A model generated the notes under the pieces. That model was not told where the DNA came from, searched no databases, and was given only the letters and a program-made list of their open reading frames with translations. Positions 27,019 to 35,832 of a stretch of 64,000 bases of DNA are shown one piece after another. Origin of the DNA: Thermoplasmata archaeon (GTDB lineage Archaea; Thermoplasmatota; Thermoplasmata; Thermoplasmatales; Thermoplasmataceae). Each line of letters starts with the position of its first letter. Position 1 is the stretch's first letter. The position numbers were made by a program, and so were the translations under genes. The stretch is from contig JAKADM010000007.1 of assembly GCA_021820525.1 (NCBI GenBank), positions 17,168 to 81,167 of the forward strand, given 5' to 3'.

Positions 27019-27817
27019 CTATGTATGTTATATTTGATTCTGCGGAATGGAAATCCCATAGAATGATTTTCTTCGCTTTTTCTATGCAAAGGGAGGAATC
27101 ACGAGGCCTTCTGGCTCTTCCGCCTGAAATTTCCGTGCTTCTTTTAACAAGATTCTGATCAAGATTGAAATGTTTGGCAATTTTAATTGCAAACTCATAC
27201 CTTGAAATCCTTTCTCCTGAAACATTTATGAGGCCATTGAAATGCATATTATTGAGTTCCACAGAGGCCCGGGCAAGATTTCTTGCACTTATGGGTGAAT
27301 AGAAAGATTCAATTGCCCTTATTTCTCTGCCTTCCTTCAAATTTCTGTAAACAAATAGGGGAAAGTTCATCTTATTGCCGAATACGCCAGAAGTTCTGAT
27401 TATGATTGAATTGGGAACTGGCAATATGGCAAAATCCCCAAGAAGCTTGGATTTTCCATAATAATTTATTGGATCAGGAATATCATCTTCTGAATAATTT
27501 CCTCTTCCCCCATCAAAAACATAATCTGTGGAAAAGTGAATTAACCTTGAGGAGAATCTGCTTGCATACCTTGCCATGGCCACAGGGGAGAGGGCATTGA
27601 TTTTTAAGGCATCCATCCTCTCGGTTTCGCATTTATCTACATCCGTCATTGCACCGCAGTTAAAAATCTGATCAGGCTTCTCCCTGAGAAGATAGGAGTA
27701 TACTTCTTCAGGATCTCTGAGATCAAGTTCATCTTTGGCTGGTGTGAGTGCATCAGGAATCAAGCTTTTTATCTCCCTTCCAAGCTGCCCACCTGCTCCA
27801 GTTATGAGTGTTTTCAT
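27008..27817 (-). CDS. rfbD: dTDP-4-dehydrorhamnose reductase
   Basis: 269 residues. N-terminal NADPH-binding TGAGGQLGREI (6-16), then HFSTDYVFDGGRGNYSEDD, YGKSKLLGDF (YxxxK) and IRTSGVFG. It reduces the epimerised keto-sugar to dTDP-L-rhamnose. It is second in the operon, starting 4 bp inside the end of rfbA. Confidence 0.94.
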   Translation of the reverse strand: MKTLITGAGGQLGREIKSLIPDALTPAKDELDLRDPEEVYSYLLREKPDQIFNCGAMTDVDKCETERMDALKINALSPVAMARYASRFSSRLIHFSTDYVFDGGRGNYSEDDIPDPINYYGKSKLLGDFAILPVPNSIIIRTSGVFGNKMNFPLFVYRNLKEGREIRAIESFYSPISARNLARASVELNNMHFNGLINVSGERISRYEFAIKIAKHFNLDQNLVKRSTEISGGRARRPRDSSLCIEKAKKIILWDFHSAESNITYIGEI

Positions 27818-28875
27818 ATGTTCATCTTCGAATCTCTTCCGGCTATTATGCTTGTCCTCCTTGTTTTTGAATAACCGGAGTTTATGGTACAGTTCGGGCC
27901 TATTATGCTTTCAAATATTATCCTTCCATCGAGGAAATCCACGGTGCAATGATCCATGAGCACAGAATTTTCAATTTCGGTACCCTTAATCCTGCACCCA
28001 TCGCCTATGCTTGTATAGGGACCTATGTAGGAATTCTCTATGGTCACATCATTCCCTATATAACAGGGACCAAGCACCCGGCTATTTTCATCTATTACGG
28101 AGTTCTTTCCAATTTCAACCCTTCCCGAAACGTTAAGCATGGAAGGGTCGGAATTTCCCTTAATATTTTCAAGGACCAATCTGTTACATTCAAGAAAATC
28201 ACTCACGGTACCTGTGTCTTTGAACCATCCCCTTATAATTTTATACCCTATTTTTCCGTTCCTTTCAAGAAGAAGCTGCAGGGCTTCCATTATTTCATAT
28301 TCACCTCTCCATGATGGCTTGAGCATATCGATGTATCTGAAAATTGATGGTCTGAGGAAATATACGCCTGAAACTGCAAGGTTGCTCCTGGGCTTCTTTG
28401 GTTTTTCCTCAAGTGAAACTATTCTATTGTCCCTTACTTCACAAACACCAAATTTTTCTGGATTCTTTACATTTACAAGCATTAAATAGGCATCCATTTT
28501 ATTATTCTCAAAATCATTTCCTGGCTCAGTAAGATGATCCTGCATCACATTGTCACCAAGGTATACAACAAAGGAATCTTCACCCACAAAGTTTCTACAC
28601 AGGCCTATGGCATGGGCAATTCCCAGGGGCCTCTCCTGATATATGTATTTTATGGAGCAGTTCCATTTACTTCCATCCCCGTAATATTTCTTAACTTCCT
28701 CCCCGCCAACAGAGCCTATGACTATGCCTATCTCCTTAATCCCCGCATCAAGCATGTCCAGCAGGGCATATTCACTCGTTGGTTTTCCGGCAATGGTGAG
28801 CAGCTGTTTTACGTCAGAATATGTGATCGGGCGGAGCCTTGTGCCTGTTCCACCGTGCAGTATTATACCTTTCAT
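27814..28875 (-). CDS. rfbA: Glucose-1-phosphate thymidylyltransferase, long form
   Basis: 353 residues. The nucleotidyltransferase motif GGTGTRLRPITYSDVKQLLTIAGKP lies at 8-32, with YLGDNVMQDH later. The C-terminal third (about 240-353) is a left-handed beta-helix of hexapeptide repeats (GRVEIGKNSVIDENSRVLGPCYIGNDVTIE), marking the long RmlA form common in archaea and actinobacteria, in contrast to the 290-residue enterobacterial enzyme. It makes dTDP-glucose and opens the rhamnose operon. An AT-rich TATA-like region (tattaaatattc) is upstream. Confidence 0.92.
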   Translation of the reverse strand: MKGIILHGGTGTRLRPITYSDVKQLLTIAGKPTSEYALLDMLDAGIKEIGIVIGSVGGEEVKKYYGDGSKWNCSIKYIYQERPLGIAHAIGLCRNFVGEDSFVVYLGDNVMQDHLTEPGNDFENNKMDAYLMLVNVKNPEKFGVCEVRDNRIVSLEEKPKKPRSNLAVSGVYFLRPSIFRYIDMLKPSWRGEYEIMEALQLLLERNGKIGYKIIRGWFKDTGTVSDFLECNRLVLENIKGNSDPSMLNVSGRVEIGKNSVIDENSRVLGPCYIGNDVTIENSYIGPYTSIGDGCRIKGTEIENSVLMDHCTVDFLDGRIIFESIIGPNCTINSGYSKTRRTSIIAGRDSKMNI

Positions 28876-28928
28876 CCTATTTGCATGATCCCTTAATATA
28901 TTAAATATTCAGTATGGAATGATCTGTT

Positions 28929-29264
28929 TCAATTGCCTGAAACAAGAGTAAACAAATCCTTCAGGCTTTCCTTTAATTTTAAACCCTCCTCTGTGAGAAA
29001 GTATGTTATGTGGTTATCATATGTGGCCCTCTCCACAATACCCATTCTCTCCATTTCCCTGAGCCTTAAAGATATGGCCCTTGCACTTGCATCAGGAATG
29101 CCCTTTCTTATCTGATTAAATGTGGCCATCTCCCTGCTTCCTGAAAGCATTCCCATAATGAGGATTGTATATTTCTTCCCAAGCATGGAAAATATGGGAA
29201 GGGAAGAATCAACGCATATGAGGCTCTCACCATATCTTATCATGCAGGCCTTTTCCTCATCCAT
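28929..29264 (-). CDS. HxlR-family winged-helix regulator
   Basis: 111 residues. The order is family-typical: an N-terminal cysteine region (ESLICVDSSLPIFSMLGKKYTILIMGMLS), the winged helix FNQIRKGIPDASARAISLRLREMERMGIVER, then HITYFLTEEGLKLKESLKDL. HxlR proteins often respond to electrophiles or redox changes through a conserved cysteine near the N-terminus; Cys7 and Cys17 are present. It lies immediately upstream of the rfb operon in the same orientation, so regulation of that operon is possible but not shown. Confidence 0.85.
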   Translation of the reverse strand: MDEEKACMIRYGESLICVDSSLPIFSMLGKKYTILIMGMLSGSREMATFNQIRKGIPDASARAISLRLREMERMGIVERATYDNHITYFLTEEGLKLKESLKDLFTLVSGN

Positions 29265-29348
29265 AAATCATGATCCATTCCAGAATATATAGAACTATCC
29301 GCCTTAAATAAAAGCAATAAAAAAGCTTATGATGTATCCATCCCATGT

Positions 29349-29891
29349 GTGATTGAATTGAAGTTAGAAACGTTCTTTTCAGACGTGGTTAAGGGTGAAA
29401 TGTACAGGGACATAAAGATGTGCATTGAAAACAATTCTCCCGTTATGGCTGTAATTGCCATATTTGCCTACGGAGAAATGGTTGGCGGAATAGGAAGGAT
29501 TCTGGAAGGGGAGGACGAAAGAATCGTTTTCGGCTCGGGTCAGTCAAATAAGAACTTTGCATCATTTATCAAATGGGCAGGCAAACCCTACAGGGATCTG
29601 GACCCAAGGGAAACATACAGAATTATAAGGGGCGGATTATTCCACAGATATTTCATAAGAAATCCTGCTGTCATAGAGATAAACCCTGAAGATCCATCTG
29701 CCATAATGGAATATGGAATGAAGAGGGGAATATGGCTTGAAAGGGACAGGGTCGTCATTAACGTGAACCAGCTATTTAAGGATATGAAAAAAACTGTTAA
29801 CAGAATGAAGATAAAAATGAAAAAGGAAAATATGGGAAATTTTGAAATTGCCCAGAATCTCGGAATGGAGTTTTTAATTATTGGCAGGTGA
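29349..29891 (+). CDS. Uncharacterised soluble protein
   Basis: 180 residues starting at GTG. Distinctive segments are MYRDIKMCIENNSPVMAVIAIFAYGEMVGG, YRDLDPRETYRIIRGGLFHRYFI and the basic C-terminal helix FKDMKKTVNRMKIKMKKENMG. I recognise no family. It is divergent from the HxlR gene and overlaps the 3' end of the convergent membrane gene at 29874 by 18 bp. Confidence 0.6.
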   Translation: MIELKLETFFSDVVKGEMYRDIKMCIENNSPVMAVIAIFAYGEMVGGIGRILEGEDERIVFGSGQSNKNFASFIKWAGKPYRDLDPRETYRIIRGGLFHRYFIRNPAVIEINPEDPSAIMEYGMKRGIWLERDRVVINVNQLFKDMKKTVNRMKIKMKKENMGNFEIAQNLGMEFLIIGR

Positions 29892-30554
29892 GTTTGTCCT
29901 GTTTGGGTTTGCCTTAAAGAGTTTTGAAAAGTCCACAAAGCCAAGCCAGAGGAGCACAATCCCCAGAAATTCCGCATAATAAAGGAATGCAGGGAATGCC
30001 GCTATGTAAAGTGTTCCTGCAATGCTCACAACTATAACTCCAAGGATTATGCTTATAAGTTTCCTGTCCGCTTTCTTCCTGTACGATATGGCAGATATTA
30101 TTATGAGAAGAGCTGCTGCCGGAAATGTAACTATGGATGATGTAATTACAAGACTGAGCGGAAGAAGGCCTGCTACAACTCCAGTTATTATCATATTGGG
30201 AATTGGGGTCAGGGCAAGAGATATGGCAAGTATTATGTCTGATATTATGGAATAGGCAACATATGATCTGATCAGAGTTGAGTTATTGAAAAGATATACC
30301 GATCCCAGTGCAAGCATCTCCACAAGTATGGCCACAAGAAACAGGTAGGAATCCATCAATAGGTTATTGTAAATGCTGGCAGAAAATAGTATCTCAAGCA
30401 GAACTGATATGGCAAATATCCACAGACCTGTTGACCAGAACAGGAAGGGCATTTTTCCTGTTCTCACAAGATTTGTCGTGATAAGTATCGCAAGAAGTAT
30501 GGTCAGGAGGAAAATTATTATGGTGGATATAAAAACTATGGGGTAAAACATCAT
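29874..30554 (-). CDS. Six- to seven-helix membrane protein in cytochrome bd operon
   Basis: 226 residues, almost entirely hydrophobic, with about six or seven membrane spans, no signal peptide and a short polar C-terminal tail (FKANPNRTNSPANN). It resembles no cytochrome bd subunit I know: CydX/CydS are single-span peptides of some 30-50 residues. Its ATG overlaps the cydB stop by 4 bp and follows a GAGGTG ribosome binding site, so it belongs to the operon. It may be an extra oxidase subunit, an assembly factor or a quinone-linked partner; this is inference from position. Confidence 0.7.
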   Translation of the reverse strand: MMFYPIVFISTIIIFLLTILLAILITTNLVRTGKMPFLFWSTGLWIFAISVLLEILFSASIYNNLLMDSYLFLVAILVEMLALGSVYLFNNSTLIRSYVAYSIISDIILAISLALTPIPNMIITGVVAGLLPLSLVITSSIVTFPAAALLIIISAISYRKKADRKLISIILGVIVVSIAGTLYIAAFPAFLYYAEFLGIVLLWLGFVDFSKLFKANPNRTNSPANN

Positions 30555-31519
30555 TCCACCTCATCTGCACCTGCATTAATCCTCTTTTTAGAAGAGTTTA
30601 CCCACACTCTGAAGAAAACGATTGACATTATGAGAAGAAGGGTACCTCCTATGAGCGTTGCGTAGAATATCTGTGTCTGCATTGCGGAATCATTCAGGAG
30701 TGAATTCACATCTATTGTCTTTGAACCAAGGTTTGGGTAAACGGAATAAAATAGAAGGAACGCCGCGGCTGCAAGAAATCCCTGGAACGTGATCTTATCT
30801 GATATGTATTTTCTAAGCTTTGGAACCATGTTTATCACGGGTATGCTGAGTGTCACAAGTCCTGAAAGCATCATTATGTAAAGATTGCTGTAATCGTTTA
30901 TGGCAATGAATGAAGCCCCTGCAATGATTAAGCCAATAACTGTGACTGCAAGGGAAAGGATGCTGTTCACATCAAGTTTATAGAATATGGATGAAAGACC
31001 GAAAAGAGCAATGGCACTTCCTATGATGAAACCATCATCGGGAAGATAGGATACGAAGGATGCAAGGTTAAATGTTCTGGCATTTATATTCAATCCCCTC
31101 CCGCTCATGAGGGAAGTGTATATGACGAGAACAAAGAAACCAAGGATGTATGTGAGTATGGCATAGGTTGAATAGAGGGTTTTCCTGCTTATATTCCACC
31201 TGTTTTTGAATATGAACTCCGCAGATATTATGGAGAGGTTTCTCAGAATGTATATTACGATGAATATGAGTATGTACGAAATATAGGAATAGGCCAGAAT
31301 CGGAAGGGCATTGGGGATAAGTGCCTCAACATTCACCACATAGAATACAAAAAATGTACCTGTGATCTCCCAAATCGGTACAAGATAGTAGAACACCTTT
31401 CTCCTGCTCTCCTCATACTTGAATATAATTGCCGAGGCGGCCATAAGTTCGGTCGATATGATTGCAAAGAACATTCCAAATATTATTCCGTTAAGCAAAA
31501 CTTCAACATTAAACGCCAT
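30551..31519 (-). CDS. cydB: Cytochrome bd oxidase subunit II (divergent CydB)
   Basis: 322 residues with eight or nine membrane spans. The N-terminal LLNGIIFGMFFAIISTELMAASAIIFKYEESRRKVFYYLVPIWEITGTFFVFYVV has the spacing of CydB helices 1-2. Sequence match to bacterial CydB is weak, so the call leans on size, topology and position directly after cydA (1-base overlap). CydB carries no haem in known enzymes and stabilises CydA. An AGGTGAT ribosome binding site lies at the end of cydA. Confidence 0.72.
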   Translation of the reverse strand: MAFNVEVLLNGIIFGMFFAIISTELMAASAIIFKYEESRRKVFYYLVPIWEITGTFFVFYVVNVEALIPNALPILAYSYISYILIFIVIYILRNLSIISAEFIFKNRWNISRKTLYSTYAILTYILGFFVLVIYTSLMSGRGLNINARTFNLASFVSYLPDDGFIIGSAIALFGLSSIFYKLDVNSILSLAVTVIGLIIAGASFIAINDYSNLYIMMLSGLVTLSIPVINMVPKLRKYISDKITFQGFLAAAAFLLFYSVYPNLGSKTIDVNSLLNDSAMQTQIFYATLIGGTLLLIMSIVFFRVWVNSSKKRINAGADEVE

Positions 31520-32868
31520 CAGAGATCACCTACCCTTTCAATCTCCTTCTCAACGGATGAGTTTTTCAAAACCTTTGCTGAAAAGTAGAATGTGAACGGA
31601 ACCACAAGGCAATAGAATATAATAATGCCTATTCCCAGAGGGAGCACCGAGGGAGATGTGTTTGCAGCGGAGGCCACTGTCATAACATGATTGTAAATTA
31701 TGTAGGGCTGCCTTCCAACCTCATCAGTCACCCATCCAGAATCGTATACAATTTCCAGAAGAATACCTGAAATAACCATGGAGTAAAGGTAGAATTTGCC
31801 CGATATGTCCTTCTTTAACACAATCCTTAAGAAGAGAAGAAGGGCAAAGAGGCCAACAAGGGCTCCACCACCAACCATTACATCAAAGGTAAGATGGATG
31901 AACAGTGGGGGCCACTGTGACTGTGGGAATTGTGTCAAATATGGAACTGCCTGATGGGAATTGAATGAAAGAAACATTATGAGGCTCTGAAGGCCAGGAA
32001 CTGCGATATAATACTGTGGAACACCATTTATAACTATTCCCCCTAGTTTTTCGGCGGCAGGTATGTGATTGTGGAAATTCAGTTCAATTGCAGCATACTT
32101 TAGTGGCTGCAGTGAATAGAGCATCCTCATGGATTCGTCTCCCGTGAGCCCTGCAATTCCTACTGCAATGAGGCCAACGATGGCTGCAACCTTGATGGAT
32201 TTCATATAAATACTTCTGGTTATGTCTGTCTTCGCCTTCAAGTAGTTTATTGCGAAATAGGCGAGAAGGGCAAAAGAGCCAGCTGCAAGAGTTGCTGGTA
32301 CAACGTGACCTATCTCAACTGCTGCGGACGGGCTGAACATGGCAGCAAGGGGGTTTACGCCTGAAACAGTCCCGGTTGATATATATTCGGGAATGTTAAA
32401 TCCTGATGGGGTGTTCATCCATGCATTTACCATGGTTATGAAAACTGCAGAGAGAAGTGTTCCGGCTGCAACAAACAGGGAAAGAGCCCAGTGCTGGTAC
32501 CTGTTTTTGAAATAATCCCAGTAATAAACATACAGTACCAGGCTTATGGATTCAAGGAAAAAGGCAAAAACTTCATAGTAAAAGGGAAGTATGTCTATTT
32601 TTCCCACAAGCACCATAAAGTTAGGCCACAGTGAAAAAAGCTCAATGGCAAGCACGGTTCCACTTGCAGTTCCTATGGCAAAAAATATTGCTAGGGCCTT
32701 TGAAAGCCTTCTTGCCATGACCTCATATTCCTTATCCTTCAAATATATGCCCAAAAACTCTATTACACTCATAATTACAGAGATTGCAATTGTAAGCGTA
32801 ACAATAAGAATATGAGACCCCAAAGTGAAACCCATCATAAAACGATCAAAGTTAATTATGCTGGTCAT
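31519..32868 (-). CDS. cydA: Cytochrome bd oxidase subunit I
   Basis: 449 residues, about nine membrane spans. Haem ligands are recognisable: His in GFTLGSHILIVTLTI (b595 site in E. coli numbering H19), His in VEIGHVVPATLAAG (b558, H186), and Met in TFDVMVGGGALVGLF (M393 equivalent). The glutamate of FFLESIS and the DEVGRQPYIIYN motif (GRQPW-like) are also present. The quinol-binding Q-loop is short, as in CIO-type enzymes. It reduces oxygen to water with quinol electrons. A strong ribosome binding site (TAGGTGAT) lies four bases upstream of the ATG. mqnD lies just upstream in the same direction. Confidence 0.92.
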   Translation of the reverse strand: MTSIINFDRFMMGFTLGSHILIVTLTIAISVIMSVIEFLGIYLKDKEYEVMARRLSKALAIFFAIGTASGTVLAIELFSLWPNFMVLVGKIDILPFYYEVFAFFLESISLVLYVYYWDYFKNRYQHWALSLFVAAGTLLSAVFITMVNAWMNTPSGFNIPEYISTGTVSGVNPLAAMFSPSAAVEIGHVVPATLAAGSFALLAYFAINYLKAKTDITRSIYMKSIKVAAIVGLIAVGIAGLTGDESMRMLYSLQPLKYAAIELNFHNHIPAAEKLGGIVINGVPQYYIAVPGLQSLIMFLSFNSHQAVPYLTQFPQSQWPPLFIHLTFDVMVGGGALVGLFALLLFLRIVLKKDISGKFYLYSMVISGILLEIVYDSGWVTDEVGRQPYIIYNHVMTVASAANTSPSVLPLGIGIIIFYCLVVPFTFYFSAKVLKNSSVEKEIERVGDL

Positions 32869-32964
32869 TCATATCACCTAAACATTGTTGTTTATGTAAT
32901 TAAGATTTAGCCTGACTGGTAAGGGAAAACACTTAAATATCATAAAAAAAATTATTGGGAAATT

Positions 32965-33780
32965 TTAAACAATTTCCATCTTAAACTCAGGTAGAAGCTT
33001 CATATCCCTTGCCTTCTTATAATAAATTTCCAGAGCTTTTCTACCTTTTTCCCCAAAATCGACGGACAGCTCATTCACATACATCTTTATAAATTTAGTC
33101 TCAAGTTCAAGATCCTCGTATCTGGCATATTTCATCGCATACCTTGCAGCCTCTTCCGTATGTCCCATGGCATATTTTATGGAATTTTCAAAATCTTTTA
33201 TGTACATGCCTATGGTCTCCTTTCCAAGGCTCTTTCTTATGGCGTTGAAGCCGAGAGGTATGGGAAGATCACCAGCATAGGCTTTCCACTTTTCGTACAG
33301 ATCAACAACCTTGAGCAAACCCTTATTTTGAAATGTGAGCTGCTCATCGTGTATTACAATACCCGCATCTATCTCTCCCTTTAACACTGCATCGGGTATG
33401 GTGTCAAATCTCATTGGCCTTATATTTGCATCCTTGTTGACAAACATTTTGAAGAGAAGTTCTGAGGAAGTCCCTGATCCCGGGCTTCCAACTATGGCCT
33501 TTGAAAAATCTACCTGGCTTTTTGCCACAACCATGGGTCCATATGAAATTCCAAAGCTTGCACCTGACCTTGTAAGGGCATATACTTCATTAAAGGATGC
33601 ATAGGCATTTGCTGAAATGGCAGTCACGTCATACATGCCACTTCTTGCCTCCTGATTCAATGTCTCAATATCCTTTATTATCTGTTCATATTCCATTGAA
33701 GTCTCTATTTTTCCCGTGATCATTGCATAAAACATAAATGCATCATCCGGGTCTGGGGTATGTGCTACCGTTAGTTTCAT
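32965..33780 (-). CDS. mqnD: 1,4-dihydroxy-6-naphthoate synthase-like protein (futalosine pathway)
   Basis: 271 residues from M7 of the frame (MKLTVAHTPDPDDAF); the upstream ATG would add six residues. Motifs: TPDPDDAFMFYAM, DIETLNQEARSGMYDVTAISANAY, GASFGISYGPMVV, SPGSGTSSELLFKMF and DAGIVIHDEQLTF. MqnD opens cyclic de-hypoxanthine futalosine in the alternative menaquinone route. Archaea with cytochrome bd need a quinol electron donor, and cydA starts 97 bp downstream, so this pairing is functionally sensible. No other mqn gene is in the window. Confidence 0.88.
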   Translation of the reverse strand: MKLTVAHTPDPDDAFMFYAMITGKIETSMEYEQIIKDIETLNQEARSGMYDVTAISANAYASFNEVYALTRSGASFGISYGPMVVAKSQVDFSKAIVGSPGSGTSSELLFKMFVNKDANIRPMRFDTIPDAVLKGEIDAGIVIHDEQLTFQNKGLLKVVDLYEKWKAYAGDLPIPLGFNAIRKSLGKETIGMYIKDFENSIKYAMGHTEEAARYAMKYARYEDLELETKFIKMYVNELSVDFGEKGRKALEIYYKKARDMKLLPEFKMEIV

Positions 33781-33958
33781 GAGTTGACATGTTTTCATCG
33801 CATAAAAACCGATATCAATTAATTTTTATTTTTTCACTTATAAATGAAATCATGAGAAAAAATTCATTCTCTGTGCAAAGAGACTAATATTTAAACCTGT
33901 GAGATGGCGTAAATTTTATTTATATCTAAACTGTATTAGGATTTTCCTGCGTGATTTT

Positions 33959-34891
33959 ATGTCTAAAATATTGATTGCTTTGGGGGGAAATGCTCTTCTT
34001 TCAAGTAAGGACAGAAGGGATTTCAAAACACAGGTCGAGCACGCCTATGTCGCACTGAATTCTCTTTCAGATGTGATTCATAGGGAGGATGTGGTAATTA
34101 CTCACGGAAACGGCCCACAGGTCGGTGATATACTCTTAAGAAATCAAGATCAGGATGGAATGCCTCCAGGCATGCCTCTTCACGCATGCGGAGCAATGTC
34201 ACAGGGACTCATAGGAGAAATAATACTTGAGGCATATGAGAGGGTTAAGAGAGAAAAGGGCTTAAGCAAGGATATGTCCGTAATTGTGACAAGGACGGCT
34301 GTCAATTCAGAGGATCCGGGATTTAAGGATCCCTCAAAGCCGGTGGGCGAATTCTTCACGGAGAAGGAAGCGAAAAAGTATGAAATAGAGAAGGGATGGA
34401 AATTTGTAAGGACTGAAAGAGGATTTAGAAGAGTTGTCCCTTCCCCATTTCCTGTGGATATATTGGAGAAGAGGGTTATAGAGAGTAATCTCCTATCGGG
34501 GCTGCTCCCTGTTTGTGTGGGTGGGGGTGGTATTCCCGTGGTAAGGACAGAGCAAGGATATGAGGGTGTTGATGCAGTTATTGATAAGGATCTGGCATCC
34601 GCAGTCCTTGCATACTTGCTTGAGTTTGATCAGTTCATCATCCTCACAGACGTAACAAATGTGTATGTGGATTATGGTAAGGAAAGCCAGAGGGCACTGG
34701 AAAAGGTCAGGGTGAGTGAGATGGAAAAATATGTCAAAGAAGGCCAATTTGCCAGAGGAAGCATGGGCCCCAAGGTACAGGCTGCACTGGAATTCTTAAG
34801 GCATGGTGGAAAAACGGCCAAAATAGGCAAACTTGAAAATGCAATGGATGTACTCAATGGTAGGAGCGGGACTGAGATCTTACCGGATTAG
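33959..34891 (+). CDS. arcC: Carbamate kinase
   Basis: 310 residues from ATG 33959 (MSKILIALGGNALLSS); an upstream in-frame ATG at 33899 would add 20 residues of unlikely sequence. Amino-acid kinase motifs: ALGGNALL, VITHGNGPQVGDILLRNQ, VCVGGGGIPVV and SMGPKVQAALEF. It interconverts carbamoyl phosphate plus ADP with carbamate plus ATP. Archaeal members can work in the synthetic direction to supply carbamoyl phosphate, but no partner carbamoyltransferase or arginine deiminase genes lie nearby. The 3' end overlaps the convergent phosphoribosyltransferase by 4 bp. Confidence 0.92.
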   Translation: MSKILIALGGNALLSSKDRRDFKTQVEHAYVALNSLSDVIHREDVVITHGNGPQVGDILLRNQDQDGMPPGMPLHACGAMSQGLIGEIILEAYERVKREKGLSKDMSVIVTRTAVNSEDPGFKDPSKPVGEFFTEKEAKKYEIEKGWKFVRTERGFRRVVPSPFPVDILEKRVIESNLLSGLLPVCVGGGGIPVVRTEQGYEGVDAVIDKDLASAVLAYLLEFDQFIILTDVTNVYVDYGKESQRALEKVRVSEMEKYVKEGQFARGSMGPKVQAALEFLRHGGKTAKIGKLENAMDVLNGRSGTEILPD

Positions 34892-35532
34892 GGTAAGTTG
34901 TATCTCCTATTTTCAACCTTAATTTTTCCAAGTTTCACCATTTGATTAAGAATTTTATTCAGAGTTTCATTTTCAACCTTCAGATCATAGGTCTCTAAAA
35001 GCATCCTCCCAATGTCTTCTATGGATGAATCCTTTATTTTCAATTTTCCTGTTAGATTTGTGAGATCTTCGTATATATTCCATGGGAAGATGAACCAGGT
35101 CCACTTATCTTCTGAAATCTCCTCACCATAGAAATCCGGCACAAATTTTGAATGAGCAATATGGAGCATCGTTGCAGTCTTAACCTTTGTTGCCTTGAGA
35201 GTCATGGCATAATCATATGCCAGCTTCATACTCTGGCCCGTATCCGTTATATCATCCACCACGAGAACATTCCTCCTCTCCACAGATACGTTAAGACCGT
35301 ATTTCATAACGGCCTCTCCATCAACCGTAGCAGTAAGGCCCCAGTGTTCTGTCTTTATGGCAAAAAGATCCTTGATGAGATTCATATCAGAGAGGATTCT
35401 TGCAGGAACAAGTCCGCCCCTGGACATTCCTATGATAACATCAGGCTTAAAGTCGGAACCCATTTTCTGATTGATCGTTTCACACCATTTTTCTATTTCA
35501 TTCCACGTTACAATTTTTGCCCTGAAATCCAT
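34888..35532 (-). CDS. Purine phosphoribosyltransferase (Hpt/xanthine-guanine type)
   Basis: 214 residues. The PRPP-binding loop is NVLVVDDITDTGQSM (about residues 88-102), preceded by VIIGMSRGGLVPARIL. The domain ends near residue 150 (FYGEEISEDKWTWFIFPWN), which matches the xanthine/hypoxanthine PRT family. A C-terminal extension of some 50 residues (GRMLLETYDLKVENETLNKILNQMVKLGKI) looks like a small winged-helix or helical module. It salvages a purine base to its nucleotide; which base is not determined. It overlaps arcC convergently by 4 bp. Confidence 0.8.
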   Translation of the reverse strand: MDFRAKIVTWNEIEKWCETINQKMGSDFKPDVIIGMSRGGLVPARILSDMNLIKDLFAIKTEHWGLTATVDGEAVMKYGLNVSVERRNVLVVDDITDTGQSMKLAYDYAMTLKATKVKTATMLHIAHSKFVPDFYGEEISEDKWTWFIFPWNIYEDLTNLTGKLKIKDSSIEDIGRMLLETYDLKVENETLNKILNQMVKLGKIKVENRRYNLP

Positions 35533-35613
35533 AATATCATTGCCATATCTTTATCTGTTTAAATTATTTGCTGTTTTTTTACAAATTTATTTTATAGGAT
35601 TCAGGCATTTACG

Positions 35614-35628
35614 CAAAAATAAATATAG
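35614..35628 (+). promoter_or_regulatory. TATA-like promoter of tRNA-Glu
   Basis: AAAAATAAATATAGG is centred about 30 nt upstream of the tRNA 5' end, at archaeal box A distance. Confidence 0.55.
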
Positions 35629-35651
35629 GCTTGTCCCTTACAGGAAATAAA

Positions 35652-35726
35652 GCTCCGATGGTGTAGTCCGGTCAAGCATATCGGCCTTTCGAGCCGACGA
35701 CCCGGGTCCGAATCCCGGTCGGAGCA
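35652..35726 (+). tRNA. tRNA-Glu (anticodon UUC)
   Basis: Acceptor GCTCCGA pairs with TCGGAGC (discriminator A). Anticodon stem TCGGC/GCCGA closes the loop CTTTCGA, giving anticodon TTC. The T-arm is CCGGG-TCCGAAT-CCCGG. There is no intron and CCA is not encoded. It lies between two minus-strand genes and is the only plus-strand gene there. Confidence 0.95.
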
Positions 35727-35832
35727 TTTTATGTATCATCAAGGATAAATGTCTACAGTTAATTTTCTCAATCCTGAATCATCTATCCAGAGATTATGAA
35801 AAAGCTCAGGATTTTAAAAAGTCTCGCATTCA

